The notes: generated from the letters alone by a model not told the origin. 64,000 nucleotides of DNA from Janthinobacterium sp. GW456P (GCF_002127655.1 NZ_NEHB01000003.1:19046-83045); one strand, 5' to 3'; positions 35,927 to 45,239 are shown, counted from the first letter of the stretch. Translations and numbers: made by a program.

Positions 35927-37117
35927 ATGGAATTAAGTAAATCGCTGTTGCGCACGCGCGGCGGGTTGGACAGCGGCAAGGTGGGCATGATCGAGCTGTT
36001 CTTCGATCTCGTGTTCGTGTTTGCGGTCACGCAACTGTCGCACGGCTTGCTGGCGCACCTGAGCGCCATGGGCTGGCTGCAGACGGGCTTGCTGCTGATG
36101 GCCGTCTGGTGGGTGTGGATATTCACCTCGTGGATCACCAACTGGCTCGACCCCGAGCGCATTCCTGTACGCATCAGCCTGTTTGCGCTGATGTTGGGCG
36201 GGCTGATCATGTCGGCCTCGATACCGGAAGCGTTCGGCACGCGGGGCCTGGGCTTTGCGGGTGCCTACGTCGCCATGCAGGTGGGCCGGCCCCTGTTCGC
36301 CTGGTGGGCTGTGCGTCACGAAGCGCTGGCGCGCCGCCGCAATTTCCAGCGCATCGCCCTGTGGGCCGTGCTATCCGGCATCTTCTGGATCGCCGGCGGC
36401 ATCGCGTCGCCCGAGCAGCGCATCTTCTGGTGGGCCGCGGCCCTGTTGATCGACCTGGCCGGACCCTGGATGCTGTTCGGCATACCGGGCCTGGGGCGCT
36501 CGACGACGGCCGACTGGGACGTCGATGGCAGCCACATGGCCGAACGCTGCGGCCTGTTCGTCATCATCGCCCTCGGCGAATCCTTGCTGGTGACGGGCGC
36601 CACCTTCGCGGGCCTGGAATGGACGGCCGGCAACTGGCTGGGCTTCCTGTCGGCCCTGGTCGGCAGCATCGCCATGTGGTGGATTTATTTCGACACGGGC
36701 GCCGAAGCGGGCCACCACCGCATCGCCCACTCGAAAGACCCGGGACGCATCGCCCGCAAGGCGTACACGTATATCCACGTGCTGATCGTGGGCGGTGTGA
36801 TCGTTTCCGCCGTGGCCGATGAGCTGGCCCTCGTGCATCCGGACGAGGCGAGCTTCGCCGGCATCAGCGCCTTGCTGGGTGGCCCGATCCTGTATCTGCT
36901 GGGCAATGCGCTGTTCAAATGGGTCAGCAGCGACCGTGCCGCGCCGCCGCTGTCGCATCTGCTGGGCATTTTGATCATCCTGGCGTTGATCCCGATGGCC
37001 TACGGCCGCCTGTATTCGCCCTTGATCCTGGCCTGCATCACGAGCTGCGTGCTGGTACTGGTAGCCGTGTGGGAGCACATGGCGCTGCGCCGCCCGCCAC
37101 CGGACATCGATCCCTGA
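35927..37117 (+). CDS. ltrA: LtrA family (low-temperature-requirement A) membrane protein
   Basis: The 396-residue polytopic membrane protein belongs to the LtrA family, with the diagnostic EL-FFDLVFVFAVTQLSH start (residues about 24-40), AERCGLFVIIALGES and WIYFDTGAE. It has about 12 hydrophobic segments. LtrA was named from a Listeria mutant unable to grow in the cold, but its molecular role is not known. GAAAGAG ends 5 bases before the ATG at 35927, which is preferred over the ATG at 35909. It is convergent with the acetyltransferase gene downstream. Confidence 0.85.
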   Translation: MELSKSLLRTRGGLDSGKVGMIELFFDLVFVFAVTQLSHGLLAHLSAMGWLQTGLLLMAVWWVWIFTSWITNWLDPERIPVRISLFALMLGGLIMSASIPEAFGTRGLGFAGAYVAMQVGRPLFAWWAVRHEALARRRNFQRIALWAVLSGIFWIAGGIASPEQRIFWWAAALLIDLAGPWMLFGIPGLGRSTTADWDVDGSHMAERCGLFVIIALGESLLVTGATFAGLEWTAGNWLGFLSALVGSIAMWWIYFDTGAEAGHHRIAHSKDPGRIARKAYTYIHVLIVGGVIVSAVADELALVHPDEASFAGISALLGGPILYLLGNALFKWVSSDRAAPPLSHLLGILIILALIPMAYGRLYSPLILACITSCVLVLVAVWEHMALRRPPPDIDP

Positions 37118-37144
37118 TGCGCAATTCCTGACGTCCGCCCGGCC

Positions 37145-37675
37145 TTATCCGGCCGGCGCGATGTCGTCCGGATCGCTGCGCGCATCGAGCTGCAGCTGCA
37201 AGAACGCCAGGTCGAGCCAGGCGCCGAACTTGGTGCCCACCTGGCGCATCAAGCCCACTTCCTCGAAGCCCAGCTGCTTGTGCAGGGCGATCGAGCTGGC
37301 ATTGCCGGCCTCGATGCCCGCCACCATCACGTGTTTGCCCAGGCCGCGCGCCCGCATAATCAGTTCCCCCATCAAGGCCTTGCCGACACCGGCGCCACGA
37401 CGATCGGCGCGCACATACACGGAATGCTCGACCGTATGGCGGAAACCCTCGAACGGGCGCCAGTCGCCGAACGTGGCGTAGCCGGCCACCTTTTCCTCTG
37501 CATCGATGGCGACGAGCACGGGATAGCCGGCCCGCTGGCGGTCGGCCAGCCAGGCGGCGCGGTTGGCCGCATCGACCGTCCGTTCATTCCAGATGGCCAG
37601 GGTATGGCTGACGGCATCGTTGTAGATGGCCGTGATGGCCCCGATATCGCCCGCGTGGGCATCGCGTATGTGCAT
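37145..37675 (-). CDS. PAT/MddA-type GNAT acetyltransferase
   Basis: The 176-residue protein matches phosphinothricin/methionine-sulfone acetyltransferases. It starts with IRDAHAGDIGAITAIYNDAV, then HSVYVRADRRGAGVGKALM (acetyl-CoA loop) and ASIALHKQLGFEEVGLM. HTVEHSVYV is the family core strand. It would acetylate glutamate-analogue toxins or related amino-acid derivatives. GGAGAG precedes the ATG. It is divergent from an XRE-cupin regulator across a spacer with TGTCCA palindromes, so the regulator may control it. Confidence 0.85.
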   Translation of the reverse strand: MHIRDAHAGDIGAITAIYNDAVSHTLAIWNERTVDAANRAAWLADRQRAGYPVLVAIDAEEKVAGYATFGDWRPFEGFRHTVEHSVYVRADRRGAGVGKALMGELIMRARGLGKHVMVAGIEAGNASSIALHKQLGFEEVGLMRQVGTKFGAWLDLAFLQLQLDARSDPDDIAPAG

Positions 37676-37676
37676 G

Positions 37677-37706
37677 TTGCTCTCCTCGTCAAGTGTCCAC
37701 TATAAT
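37677..37706 (+). promoter_or_regulatory. Sigma-70-type promoter of the XRE-cupin gene
   Basis: A perfect TATAAT at 37701-37706 has TTGCTC at 37677-37682, 18 bases upstream. The -10 box lies inside the TGTCCA palindrome, as expected for repressor-controlled transcription. Confidence 0.55.
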
Positions 37707-37711
37707 GGACA
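37694..37711. promoter_or_regulatory. TGTCCA-N6-TGGACA operator
   Basis: The 6-6-6 perfect inverted repeat covers the -10 box. A second, looser copy (TTGTCCA...TGGA) follows within 45 bases, and TGTCCA occurs again at the start codon at 37778. It is the likely site of the XRE-cupin protein. Confidence 0.6.
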
Positions 37712-37777
37712 AATCATAGATTGCCGCCCACACCTTGTCCAATAAAATCGAATGGAAACCGGAATAGAAGCCGACAT

Positions 37778-38347
37778 ATGTCCACTAAACCAGACGAATT
37801 GAACCAGCGCATCGGCGCCAGGGTGCGCCTCGAGCGGGAAAACCTGGGCTGGTCGCTGACGGAACTGGCGGCCCGCTCGGGCGTGTCGCGCGCCATGGTG
37901 CACAAGGTGGAGCGGGGCGATTGCAGTCCCACGGCCACCTTGCTGGCGCGCTTGTCGGGCGCCTTCGGCCTGAGCATGTCCGAACTGATCGCCCGCGCCG
38001 AGATGCGCGCAGGGCGCTTGCTGCGCAAGCTTGAGCAGCCCGTGTGGACCGATCCGCAGAGCGGCTATGTACGGCGCCATGTGTCGCCCGCGTCCGACAT
38101 GCCGCTCGACCTCGTGCATATTACCTTGCCGCCGGGCGCCGTGGTGGCCATGCCGGCTGCCGCCTATGTGGCGCGCAGACAGCTGATCTGGTCGCTGTCC
38201 GGCAGCCTCGTCTTCGTCGAAGGAGAAACCCGCCATGTGCTGGACGAGGGCGACTGCCTGGAACTGGGGCCGCCCGCCGACTGCGTGTTCCGCAATGAAG
38301 CGGCCACCGCCTGCACCTACGCCGTGGCGGTATTGAAAAACGGCTGA
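37778..38347 (+). CDS. XRE-family regulator with C-terminal cupin domain
   Basis: The 189-residue protein has a helix-turn-helix (residues about 11-65: RVRLERENLGWSLTELAARS, SRAMVHKVERGDCSPTATLL). A cupin domain follows (ITLPPGAVVAMPA, WSLSGSLVFVEGE, VLDEGDCLELGPP). Such regulators sense a small molecule in the cupin and control a neighbouring transporter or enzyme, here probably the divergent acetyltransferase and itself. The start at 37778 gives the family N-terminus. The ligand is unknown. Confidence 0.88.
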   Translation: MSTKPDELNQRIGARVRLERENLGWSLTELAARSGVSRAMVHKVERGDCSPTATLLARLSGAFGLSMSELIARAEMRAGRLLRKLEQPVWTDPQSGYVRRHVSPASDMPLDLVHITLPPGAVVAMPAAAYVARRQLIWSLSGSLVFVEGETRHVLDEGDCLELGPPADCVFRNEAATACTYAVAVLKNG

Positions 38348-38349
38348 GC

Positions 38350-39246
38350 TCAGGCCAGCGCCGCCGCGCGCAGCTGGGCGATGAAGGCGCGCGCGGCGGG
38401 CGCCTGTTCATGGCGGCGGAAGGCCACGGCGATTTCCGAGCTGATCTGCGGCCCTTCCAGCTCGCGAAAGACCACGCCGGGCAATTGCACGCTGGCCATT
38501 ACGGAATGGGGCACGATGGCGCAGCCCACGCCCAGCGACACTTCCGTCAGCACGGCCACCAGGCTGCCCGGGCGCGACACCACCTGCGCCGCAAAGCCGC
38601 CGCGCCGGCTCGCCTCCAATGTCCCCAATTCCTGTTCCGGCACGATGAACGCCTGCTGCGCCAGCGCGGCCGGCCCCGCTATTTCTTGCCGGGCGAGCGG
38701 GCTGTCGGCCTGCACGGCCAGCACGAAGCGGTCGCGCAGCAAGACCACGCTGTCCAGTCCGTCCGGCAAGTGCAGGGGCGGGCGCACGAAGGCCAGGTCG
38801 ACCCGGCCCTGGTCCAGCAAGCCGGGCAGGGCATCCATCGCGTATTCGCGCGCACTGATATGGATGCCGGGGTGGCTGGCGCGAAAGCGGGCAAACTGGC
38901 TCTGCAGCACACCGGAATACGCGGCCGAGGCCACGTAGCCGATTTCCAGCCGCCCCAGTTCGCCCCGTCCCGCCCTTCGCGCCACGTCCTGCGCCTGCGC
39001 CAGCTGCTCCAGCGCGCGTGCCGCTTCCAGCACGAACAATTCCCCGGCCGCCGTCAGGGACACGGCGCGCTTGCTGCGCTGGAACAGCCGCGTGCCCAGC
39101 AGCTGCTCCGTTTCCTGCACCTGCTTGGTCAGGGCGGGCGGCGAAATGCCCAGTTCCGCGGCGGCCCGCGCGAAGTGCAGGCTGTGCGCGACGGCCAGCA
39201 CGCAGCGGAAATGCCGCAATTCCAAGTCTTTGAGTGTATTCACCAT
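38350..39246 (-). CDS. LysR-family transcriptional regulator
   Basis: The 298-residue protein has the standard LysR winged helix at residues 1-65 (LRHFRCVLAVAHSLHFARAA, then LTKQVQETEQLLG) and a periplasmic-binding-protein-like effector domain. It is divergent from a DHA2-type efflux pump across 63 bases and is the likely controller of it. On the minus strand a TATAAT box ends 6 bases before the ATG, so the transcript may be leaderless. No Shine-Dalgarno is visible, which agrees. The effector is unknown. Confidence 0.88.
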   Translation of the reverse strand: MVNTLKDLELRHFRCVLAVAHSLHFARAAAELGISPPALTKQVQETEQLLGTRLFQRSKRAVSLTAAGELFVLEAARALEQLAQAQDVARRAGRGELGRLEIGYVASAAYSGVLQSQFARFRASHPGIHISAREYAMDALPGLLDQGRVDLAFVRPPLHLPDGLDSVVLLRDRFVLAVQADSPLARQEIAGPAALAQQAFIVPEQELGTLEASRRGGFAAQVVSRPGSLVAVLTEVSLGVGCAIVPHSVMASVQLPGVVFRELEGPQISSEIAVAFRRHEQAPAARAFIAQLRAAALA

Positions 39247-39309
39247 GGGTGAATTATATGGCGCTTATCTTATAACAGGAAATAATATCGGCCTGCTTAC
39301 AATCGGGGC

Positions 39310-40806
39310 ATGAAAAATACCAACTGGACCCTGTATACCTGCTCGGGCGTGTGCGCGCTGATCATGCTCGACACCAACGTCGTCGCCGTCTCGCTACCCT
39401 CGATCGCCCGCTCGCTCAATGCCAGCTTCGTCGACGTGGAATGGGTGGTCAGCGCCTACATGCTGGCGTTCGCCTCGTTTTTGCTGCCCGCCGGCAGCAT
39501 TGCCGACCGCCTGGGACGCCGCAAGGTGATGCTGTATGGTCTCTCCGTGTTCGCGCTGGCGTCCCTGCTGTGCGGCCTGGCGTGGACGCCGTTCGTGCTC
39601 AACGTGGCGCGCGCCGTCAAGGGCCTGGGTGCGGCGCTGCTGCTGACATCGGCGCTGGCCGTCATCGGCCACACGTTTCACGCGGAAAAGGAGAGGGCGC
39701 GCGCCTGGTCCGTGTGGGGCGCGGCCATGGGCGTGGCCATGACGGTGGCGCCGCTCTTGGGCGGCCTGGTCACGAGCGCCATCAACTGGCGCTGGATTTT
39801 CTATCTGAACCTGCCCGTCGTCGCCCTGCTGATGTGGCTGGTAGGCAAGCACGTGGACGAATCGAAGGACGCGTCCAACGCCAGTTTTGATCCACTGGGC
39901 GCGCTGCTGTTTTCCGCCGGGCTGTTCTGCATCATCTGGGGCTTGATCGACGCCAGCGTGGCGGGCTGGTCCAGCAGTGCCACCGTGCTGCGCTTTGCGG
40001 CCGGCGCGGCGCTGCTGCTGGTCTTCGTGCTGGCGGAGCGGCGCCAGCGCGCGCCGATGGTCGATTTATCCCTGTTTGGCCGGCGCGTCTTCGTCGGCGC
40101 CGTGCTGGGCATGTTCGGCTACGCCATCGCCGCGCAAGTGATGATGACGTTCTTGCCGCTGTACCTGCAGAACGCTTTCGGCTTTTCCGCCGTGCTGGCC
40201 GGCTGCGCCATGCTGCCGTTCGCCGTCGCCATGGTGCTGCTGTCGCGGCTGGCGCCGCGCGCCATGCGGGTGCTGGACGACCGCGGCATCCTCGTGACGG
40301 GGCTGTTGATCGTTGCCGCGGGCAACGTGGCCACGGCGCTCGCCGCCGCCAGCCTGCAGTATGGCTGGGTGGCGGCCGGCATGGTCGTCACGGGCGCGGG
40401 TGCGGGATTGCTCAATGGCACCACGCAAAAGGCCATCCTTGCCTGCATCCCGCGCGAGCGCACGGGCATGGGTTCCGGCATCAGCACCACCACGCGCTTC
40501 GTCGGCATCGTGCTGGCCGTCGGTGCGCTGGGCGCCGTGCTGGCCATGCGTACGGCGGCGTCGTTCGAGCAACTGGCGTGGCTGCACGGCTTGAAAGCCT
40601 CGCCCGAAATGATCGGGCGCATCGTCGCCGGCAACGCGGCCGAGGCCTTCGGCCAGCTGCCGCCGGCCATGCAGGCCGTAGCGCAGGAAGCGGCGCGCCA
40701 CGCCTTCATCGACGGCTTTGCCAGCGTGCTGTATTTGGCTGGCGGCCTGGCTGCCGTGGTGGCGGCGCTGGTCTTCGTGCTGGCGCGGCCGCTGGAAAAA
40801 GTGTAA
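39310..40806 (+). CDS. MFS efflux pump, DHA2 (EmrB/QacA) family
   Basis: The 498-residue protein has 14 predicted helices. Motif A-like GSIADRLGRRKVMLYGL lies after helix 2, and LDTNVVAVSLPSIARSL in helix 1 is the D1 motif of the DHA2 family. MGVAMTVAPLLGGLV matches motif C (antiporter). It should export drugs or other toxic compounds by proton antiport. The divergent LysR gene probably regulates it. No membrane-fusion or outer-membrane partner is nearby. Confidence 0.88.
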   Translation: MKNTNWTLYTCSGVCALIMLDTNVVAVSLPSIARSLNASFVDVEWVVSAYMLAFASFLLPAGSIADRLGRRKVMLYGLSVFALASLLCGLAWTPFVLNVARAVKGLGAALLLTSALAVIGHTFHAEKERARAWSVWGAAMGVAMTVAPLLGGLVTSAINWRWIFYLNLPVVALLMWLVGKHVDESKDASNASFDPLGALLFSAGLFCIIWGLIDASVAGWSSSATVLRFAAGAALLLVFVLAERRQRAPMVDLSLFGRRVFVGAVLGMFGYAIAAQVMMTFLPLYLQNAFGFSAVLAGCAMLPFAVAMVLLSRLAPRAMRVLDDRGILVTGLLIVAAGNVATALAAASLQYGWVAAGMVVTGAGAGLLNGTTQKAILACIPRERTGMGSGISTTTRFVGIVLAVGALGAVLAMRTAASFEQLAWLHGLKASPEMIGRIVAGNAAEAFGQLPPAMQAVAQEAARHAFIDGFASVLYLAGGLAAVVAALVFVLARPLEKV

Positions 40807-40898
40807 CTGTTCAGCAATATGCGCGTGCGCCGCCCGCACTTGTAATATGATGCCTTCGAGAAATACATGGCAATCATATAACTACCGCAGGTAAGCGC

Positions 40899-42467
40899 AT
40901 GCGCAGAAAACGCATTATCATCACCAGCGTGCTGGTCGCCGTCATCGGCGTGGCCGCTCCCCTGAGCCTGGCCTTTTACCTGTCATCCGTGCGCGCCGAG
41001 CAGGGCGAGCAGGAACGCTTGCGCGTGCTGGCCGGCTACGCGCTCGAGCGCGCCCACCGCTCCATCGCCTCGGCCGGGGTCGCCCTGCGTAGCGCCGACG
41101 CGCTGGATCTGGCGCCGTGCACGGAAGCGCATATCCAGCAATTGCGCCGCATCACCATCACCACGCGCAGCATCGACGATATCGGCTACGTGGAAAATGG
41201 CGTGCTTAAATGCACGTCCACGGGCCGCGAAGAGACGCGCATCGCCGTCACGCCCGCCGATTTCACCCTGGCCAACGGCATGGGCCTCGATTTCAATCTG
41301 CGGCCCGTCGTCAGCGGCGGCAAGCGCATGGTGGGGCTGTCCTACCGCGCCTATAAGGTGCTGATCGATCCCGTGCGTTTTTCCGACGTCATCGTCGACA
41401 GCGATATCCAGATGGCCGTGGCCATCGGCAAGCAGGGTGTGCTCGATACTTTGCACCATCCCGACCCCGCGCTGGTGCAAAGCTTGCTCGCCGGGCTGCC
41501 GGCGACGGGCGACGCGGCGCACGACGGCAGCATCCATGCGATGCTGTACCGCGATGGTTTGACCGCCGTCATGATAGCGCCGCGCAGCAAGCTGAACGAC
41601 AGGCTGCGCCGTGAACAGCTGCTGCTTTTGCCGCTGGGCCTGCTGATGGCCGCCTTTATCTTCGGCATCGTCGTATGGCTGTCGCGCCGGCGCCTGTCCT
41701 TGCGCGGCGAGCTGGAAACGGCGGTCGAGCGGCGCGAGTTCTTTGTCCATTATCAACCGATTATTGCGCTCGACACGGGCGTGTGCGTGGGCGCCGAGGC
41801 GCTGATACGCTGGCGCCGTCCCGACGGCAGCATGATACGGCCCGACCTGTTTATCCCCGTGGCCGAGGAAAGCGACCTCATCTTGCCCATCACGGACCAG
41901 GTGATCGCTTGCGTCATCGCCGACATGCGCGCCGCGCTGTTGGCCGACCGCGAATTGCACATCGCCATCAACCTGTGCGCCAGCGACATCGAAACGGGCC
42001 GGGTGCTCGACGTGCTGGAACGCGCGCTGGACGGCACCGGCATCGAAGCGCAGCAGATCTGGCTGGAAGCGACGGAGCGGGGCTTCATCAACGTGGAGGC
42101 GGCCCGCGCCACCATTGAAAAAGCCCGCGCACGGGGTCACGCGGTGGCCATCGACGACTTCGGCACGGGATACTCCAGCCTGTCGAGCCTGCAAAACCTG
42201 CCGCTCGATGCCTTGAAGATCGACAAATCCTTCGTCGACACCATCGGCACGGACGCCGCCACCAGCAGCGTCACGCCGCACATCATCGACATGGCGCGCA
42301 CCCTGCACATGCTGATCGTGGCCGAAGGCATCGAAACGCAGCAGCAAGCCGACTATCTGCTGGAACGCAAGGTAGAATTCGGCCAGGGCTGGCTGTTTGC
42401 GAAAGCGCTGCCGGCCTCCGACTTCCTTGCTTTCTACCGCACGCGCCGCGCGCCATCCGACACATGA
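40899..42467 (+). CDS. CSS-motif EAL-domain c-di-GMP phosphodiesterase
   Basis: The 522-residue inner-membrane protein has an N-terminal helix, a periplasmic CSS domain (Cys-containing LKCTSTGRE near residue 105) and a second helix at about 245-268. The EAL domain follows with all key residues: EALIRW (Glu300), AINLCAS, LEATERGF, IDDFGTGYSSL, LKIDKSFVD, AEGIETQQQ and QGWLFAKALP. It should hydrolyse c-di-GMP to pGpG. CSS domains respond to periplasmic redox state. There is no GGDEF domain. The stop overlaps the start of a small downstream gene (ATGA). Confidence 0.9.
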   Translation: MRRKRIIITSVLVAVIGVAAPLSLAFYLSSVRAEQGEQERLRVLAGYALERAHRSIASAGVALRSADALDLAPCTEAHIQQLRRITITTRSIDDIGYVENGVLKCTSTGREETRIAVTPADFTLANGMGLDFNLRPVVSGGKRMVGLSYRAYKVLIDPVRFSDVIVDSDIQMAVAIGKQGVLDTLHHPDPALVQSLLAGLPATGDAAHDGSIHAMLYRDGLTAVMIAPRSKLNDRLRREQLLLLPLGLLMAAFIFGIVVWLSRRRLSLRGELETAVERREFFVHYQPIIALDTGVCVGAEALIRWRRPDGSMIRPDLFIPVAEESDLILPITDQVIACVIADMRAALLADRELHIAINLCASDIETGRVLDVLERALDGTGIEAQQIWLEATERGFINVEAARATIEKARARGHAVAIDDFGTGYSSLSSLQNLPLDALKIDKSFVDTIGTDAATSSVTPHIIDMARTLHMLIVAEGIETQQQADYLLERKVEFGQGWLFAKALPASDFLAFYRTRRAPSDT

Positions 42468-42817
42468 AACAGCCACGCTTTCCCTATCCCTTGCAGCCGC
42501 TGCGCGTACCGGGCGGCTGGCACATTACCGTCAACACCCTGTTCGAGGTCGAGCCAGGGCCGGACACCATGCAGTGGTTCAGCAGCGCTTTGCTGCTGTG
42601 GGGCAGCTGCCGCGACAGCGGTTACTGCTTCAATTCGCACTTCGAGCCCGAGGACGATCCGCAGGGCGAGTTCGTGTTGGAGATGGGCAAGGTGGCGTAC
42701 GACCGCCACGGCAAGATCGTCCAGGGCAGCGACGCTTTCCTCGGTGAATTTCGCACGCGCAGCAAGGCGGCGTTTGTCGCGCGGGTCGAGCAGTTCATGC
42801 AAGACCCGGCGGTGTGA
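42464..42817 (+). CDS. Unknown small protein coupled to the EAL phosphodiesterase
   Basis: The 117-residue protein has no signal peptide or membrane segment. Visible motifs are VPGGWHITVNTLFEVEPG, FSSALLLWGSCRD and FEPEDDPQGEFVLEMGKV. It begins within the last codons of the EAL gene (4-base overlap), so translation is coupled and a functional link is plausible. I do not recognise the family. Confidence 0.65.
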   Translation: MKQPRFPYPLQPLRVPGGWHITVNTLFEVEPGPDTMQWFSSALLLWGSCRDSGYCFNSHFEPEDDPQGEFVLEMGKVAYDRHGKIVQGSDAFLGEFRTRSKAAFVARVEQFMQDPAV

Positions 42818-42820
42818 GTT

Positions 42821-44173
42821 TTACTGCTTGCGCGGCAAGACGATGGCCTGTCCGCCTTGTTTCAGCACGGCGCCGGCGATCTTGCCCGCCGCATCGCGCG
42901 TAAACGCCAGTTCCGCCTCGATGGCGCGGAAGAAGAACGCGTCCCTGGCGCTGGCGAACAAGGGCGCCGAGCCGAGGCCCGTGCCGGCCGCTTCCAGGCC
43001 GTTTTTGCCCAGGCTCACCGTCAAGGTGAAATCCTTGTCCAATGGGTACTCGCCCACGTAGTCGGCCAGTGCCGCGCGTGGCAGCACGATGGCGGTCTGC
43101 GGCTTTTTCAGCGGCGGCAAGGGCGTGCCGGGCAGCAGGGTGGACAAGCCCAGCGCATCGACGTCGCGCGCCGTATTCGTCAGCACCACCACGCCCCGCT
43201 TGCCGTCCGTGGTGAACGCCGCGTAGCTGGCGTAGCCGCCCGTCTGGCCGCTGTGCCAGGCGTAGCTGCGTCCCTGTTGCTGCTCCAGCAGCCAGGCCAG
43301 GCCGATGGAGGTATCGCTTTTCGCTGCCACCGGACGCTGCGGTTTTATCGCCAGCGCAAAGGGACGCAGCGGCTTGAACATGTACGCTTGCAGATAGGAA
43401 ATCATGTCGCGCGCGCTCGAATACACGCCGCCGGCCGGCGCTACCACGTTCAAATCCCACGCTGGCGTGGGCTCGCCCGACAGCACATGGCCGGGCGCCA
43501 GGCGCGCCAGCATGCCGTGCGAGGGATGGTTCGAGGTCGAGCGCATGCCCAGCGGCACGGCGATGCGCTGTTGCAGCAGCGCTTCATAGCTGACGCCCGC
43601 CTGCGTGGACAGGGCCGTGCCCAGCACGGCATAACCGATGTTCGAGTAGTCAAAGCTCGTGCCCGGCTCGCGGGGCAGATGGTAGGCGGCGAGAAACTGC
43701 CGCTGTTTCGCTTCCGTGTAATCCGCATACGGATTGGCCGGGTCCTTGGGGACGAAATTGTCGGGCAGGCGCGGCAGCGAGGAATAGTGCGTGGCCAGGT
43801 CGAGCAGGCTGATCGTCTTGCCGTCGAAGGCCGGCACCGCATAGCCGGGCAATAATGCCGCCACCGGCCCGTCGAGCTTGACCTTCCCTTCGACGACGGC
43901 GTCGGCCAGCAGCAAGGCCGTCATGGTCTTGGTGACGGAACCGATCTGGTAGACGGTATCGGCGCCCGGCTTGGCGTTCTTGCCGGCATGCGCACTGCCG
44001 AAGCCGTAGACGGCGCTGTCCTTGCCGTCGATCACGGCGATGACGATGCTCGAATGCAGGCCCGTGCGCGTGAGTTCTTCCGCGCGCTGGCGCACGGCAT
44101 CGTCCAGCACGGGGGCGGCCAGCGCGGCGGTGCCGAGCAGGCAAAGGGGGAGGAGGGCGAATGTGGGTGTCAT
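42821..44173 (-). CDS. Class C beta-lactamase-like serine hydrolase
   Basis: The 450-residue secreted protein (signal peptide LLPLCLLGTAALAAP) has the penicillin-binding/AmpC fold. SVTK at residues 79-82 holds the acyl serine and lysine. YSN in SFDYSNIGYAVLG is the second motif, and HSGQTGG replaces KTG. The C-terminal 100 residues form an extra beta domain with ADYVGEYPLDKDFTLTV, as in esterases and D-peptidases of this superfamily. It may be an esterase or peptidase; hydrolysis of beta-lactams is not assured. The frame extends to 44260, but the signal peptide places the start at 44173. Confidence 0.8.
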   Translation of the reverse strand: MTPTFALLPLCLLGTAALAAPVLDDAVRQRAEELTRTGLHSSIVIAVIDGKDSAVYGFGSAHAGKNAKPGADTVYQIGSVTKTMTALLLADAVVEGKVKLDGPVAALLPGYAVPAFDGKTISLLDLATHYSSLPRLPDNFVPKDPANPYADYTEAKQRQFLAAYHLPREPGTSFDYSNIGYAVLGTALSTQAGVSYEALLQQRIAVPLGMRSTSNHPSHGMLARLAPGHVLSGEPTPAWDLNVVAPAGGVYSSARDMISYLQAYMFKPLRPFALAIKPQRPVAAKSDTSIGLAWLLEQQQGRSYAWHSGQTGGYASYAAFTTDGKRGVVVLTNTARDVDALGLSTLLPGTPLPPLKKPQTAIVLPRAALADYVGEYPLDKDFTLTVSLGKNGLEAAGTGLGSAPLFASARDAFFFRAIEAELAFTRDAAGKIAGAVLKQGGQAIVLPRKQ

Positions 44174-44276
44174 GGGAAACCTTGTCCAGGGTGGGCCAGA
44201 TGCACGCCGGCCCCTGGTTCGGGTGACTGGCATGCCTGGCCAAGGATACGGCGCGCACATGAAGGCTGCCTGAGTT

Positions 44277-45239
44277 TTATGTCACTTTTGCCGATATGGC
44301 AAGGCCTGCGCTTGCCCCCTGTTCAGCCATCGGCGCCATCAGCATGCCTGCCAGCTGCGCGCGCATATCGTAGGACATGCCTTGCAGCAATTCACCGCGC
44401 CGGCGCGCATCGGCGCGCTTTTTCGATGGCACCTGGGCCAGATCGGGCATCCGGTAGGCCATGCAGGGCAAGTGATAATTACCGTCGCGCATGCGCAAGG
44501 CATGCAGTTCCTGCCACGCCTGGTCGTAGTCGGCGGCGATATGGCGCCGCCGGCGCGCATTCAGGGCGATGCGGTTGTCGTTGCTGATCAAGAACAGGTT
44601 GGTGCAGGCGAAAAAATCGCCAAAATCGCGCAAGACGGTCACCATCAGGTTTTTCGGACGGCAACCGTGCAGCGCCCGCGTGGCGTCCTTGACGGCCAGC
44701 TTGCCCGCCTCCGAGCGCAAGCCTTGCAGCGCGCCCAGCTGCAGCGAGACGCCATCGGCGCGCGGCACGAACAGAAAGCTGGCCAGGTACAGGGGCAGGC
44801 CGTCGCGCGTCAGGCGCAGGCACAGTTCGCCTTCGCGGTAGCTGTCGTGGATGGCCGTCAGCTGCAGACGGTACTGCGCCCCGTCCTTGCCGTCGAACGC
44901 GGCCAGCACCACAGGCTGGCGCGCGGCCCGCTCGACCAGTAATCGCGCGCCCGCTTGCCACAGGAAGCGGTAATGTCCTTCCAGCAAGGCCAGGCGATCC
45001 GCGCAACGGAGCTGGCGCGAGGCGTAAGGGCGGTAAATCTTGAAGCGCAGACAGGGATGCAGCTGCGCCAGCGAGTTCAATCCCGGCATGCTGCCCAGGA
45101 AGGCTTGCCAGCGCGTGCGCTGGCGGGGAAAGAAGAGGGCGCCCAGCGCCGCTTTCAGGCGGTGCCCGCTGGCGGAATATCGTGGCACGGCGGGCGGCAC
45201 GGCGGCGCCGTGGTGCAAGGTCAAAGCGATGTCATTCAT
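44277..45239 (-). CDS. VirK/YbjX (DUF535) family protein
   Basis: The protein of about 320 residues belongs to the VirK/YbjX family: LEGHYRFLWQ near the first third, SFLFV in the middle, and RPKNLMVTVLRDF and CTNLFLISNDNRI later. Family members are linked to antimicrobial-peptide resistance and virulence in enteric bacteria, but biochemistry is unknown. The start codon is uncertain: ATG 45239 is chosen, a longer frame reaches 45269, and no strong ribosome site is present. Confidence 0.82.
   Translation of the reverse strand: MNDIALTLHHGAAVPPAVPRYSASGHRLKAALGALFFPRQRTRWQAFLGSMPGLNSLAQLHPCLRFKIYRPYASRQLRCADRLALLEGHYRFLWQAGARLLVERAARQPVVLAAFDGKDGAQYRLQLTAIHDSYREGELCLRLTRDGLPLYLASFLFVPRADGVSLQLGALQGLRSEAGKLAVKDATRALHGCRPKNLMVTVLRDFGDFFACTNLFLISNDNRIALNARRRRHIAADYDQAWQELHALRMRDGNYHLPCMAYRMPDLAQVPSKKRADARRRGELLQGMSYDMRAQLAGMLMAPMAEQGASAGLAISAKVT

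Noticed and set aside
42821..44173. True AmpC antibiotic-resistance gene
   Set aside because: The third motif is HSGQTGG, not KTG, and an extra C-terminal domain is present, so esterase or peptidase activity is as likely.
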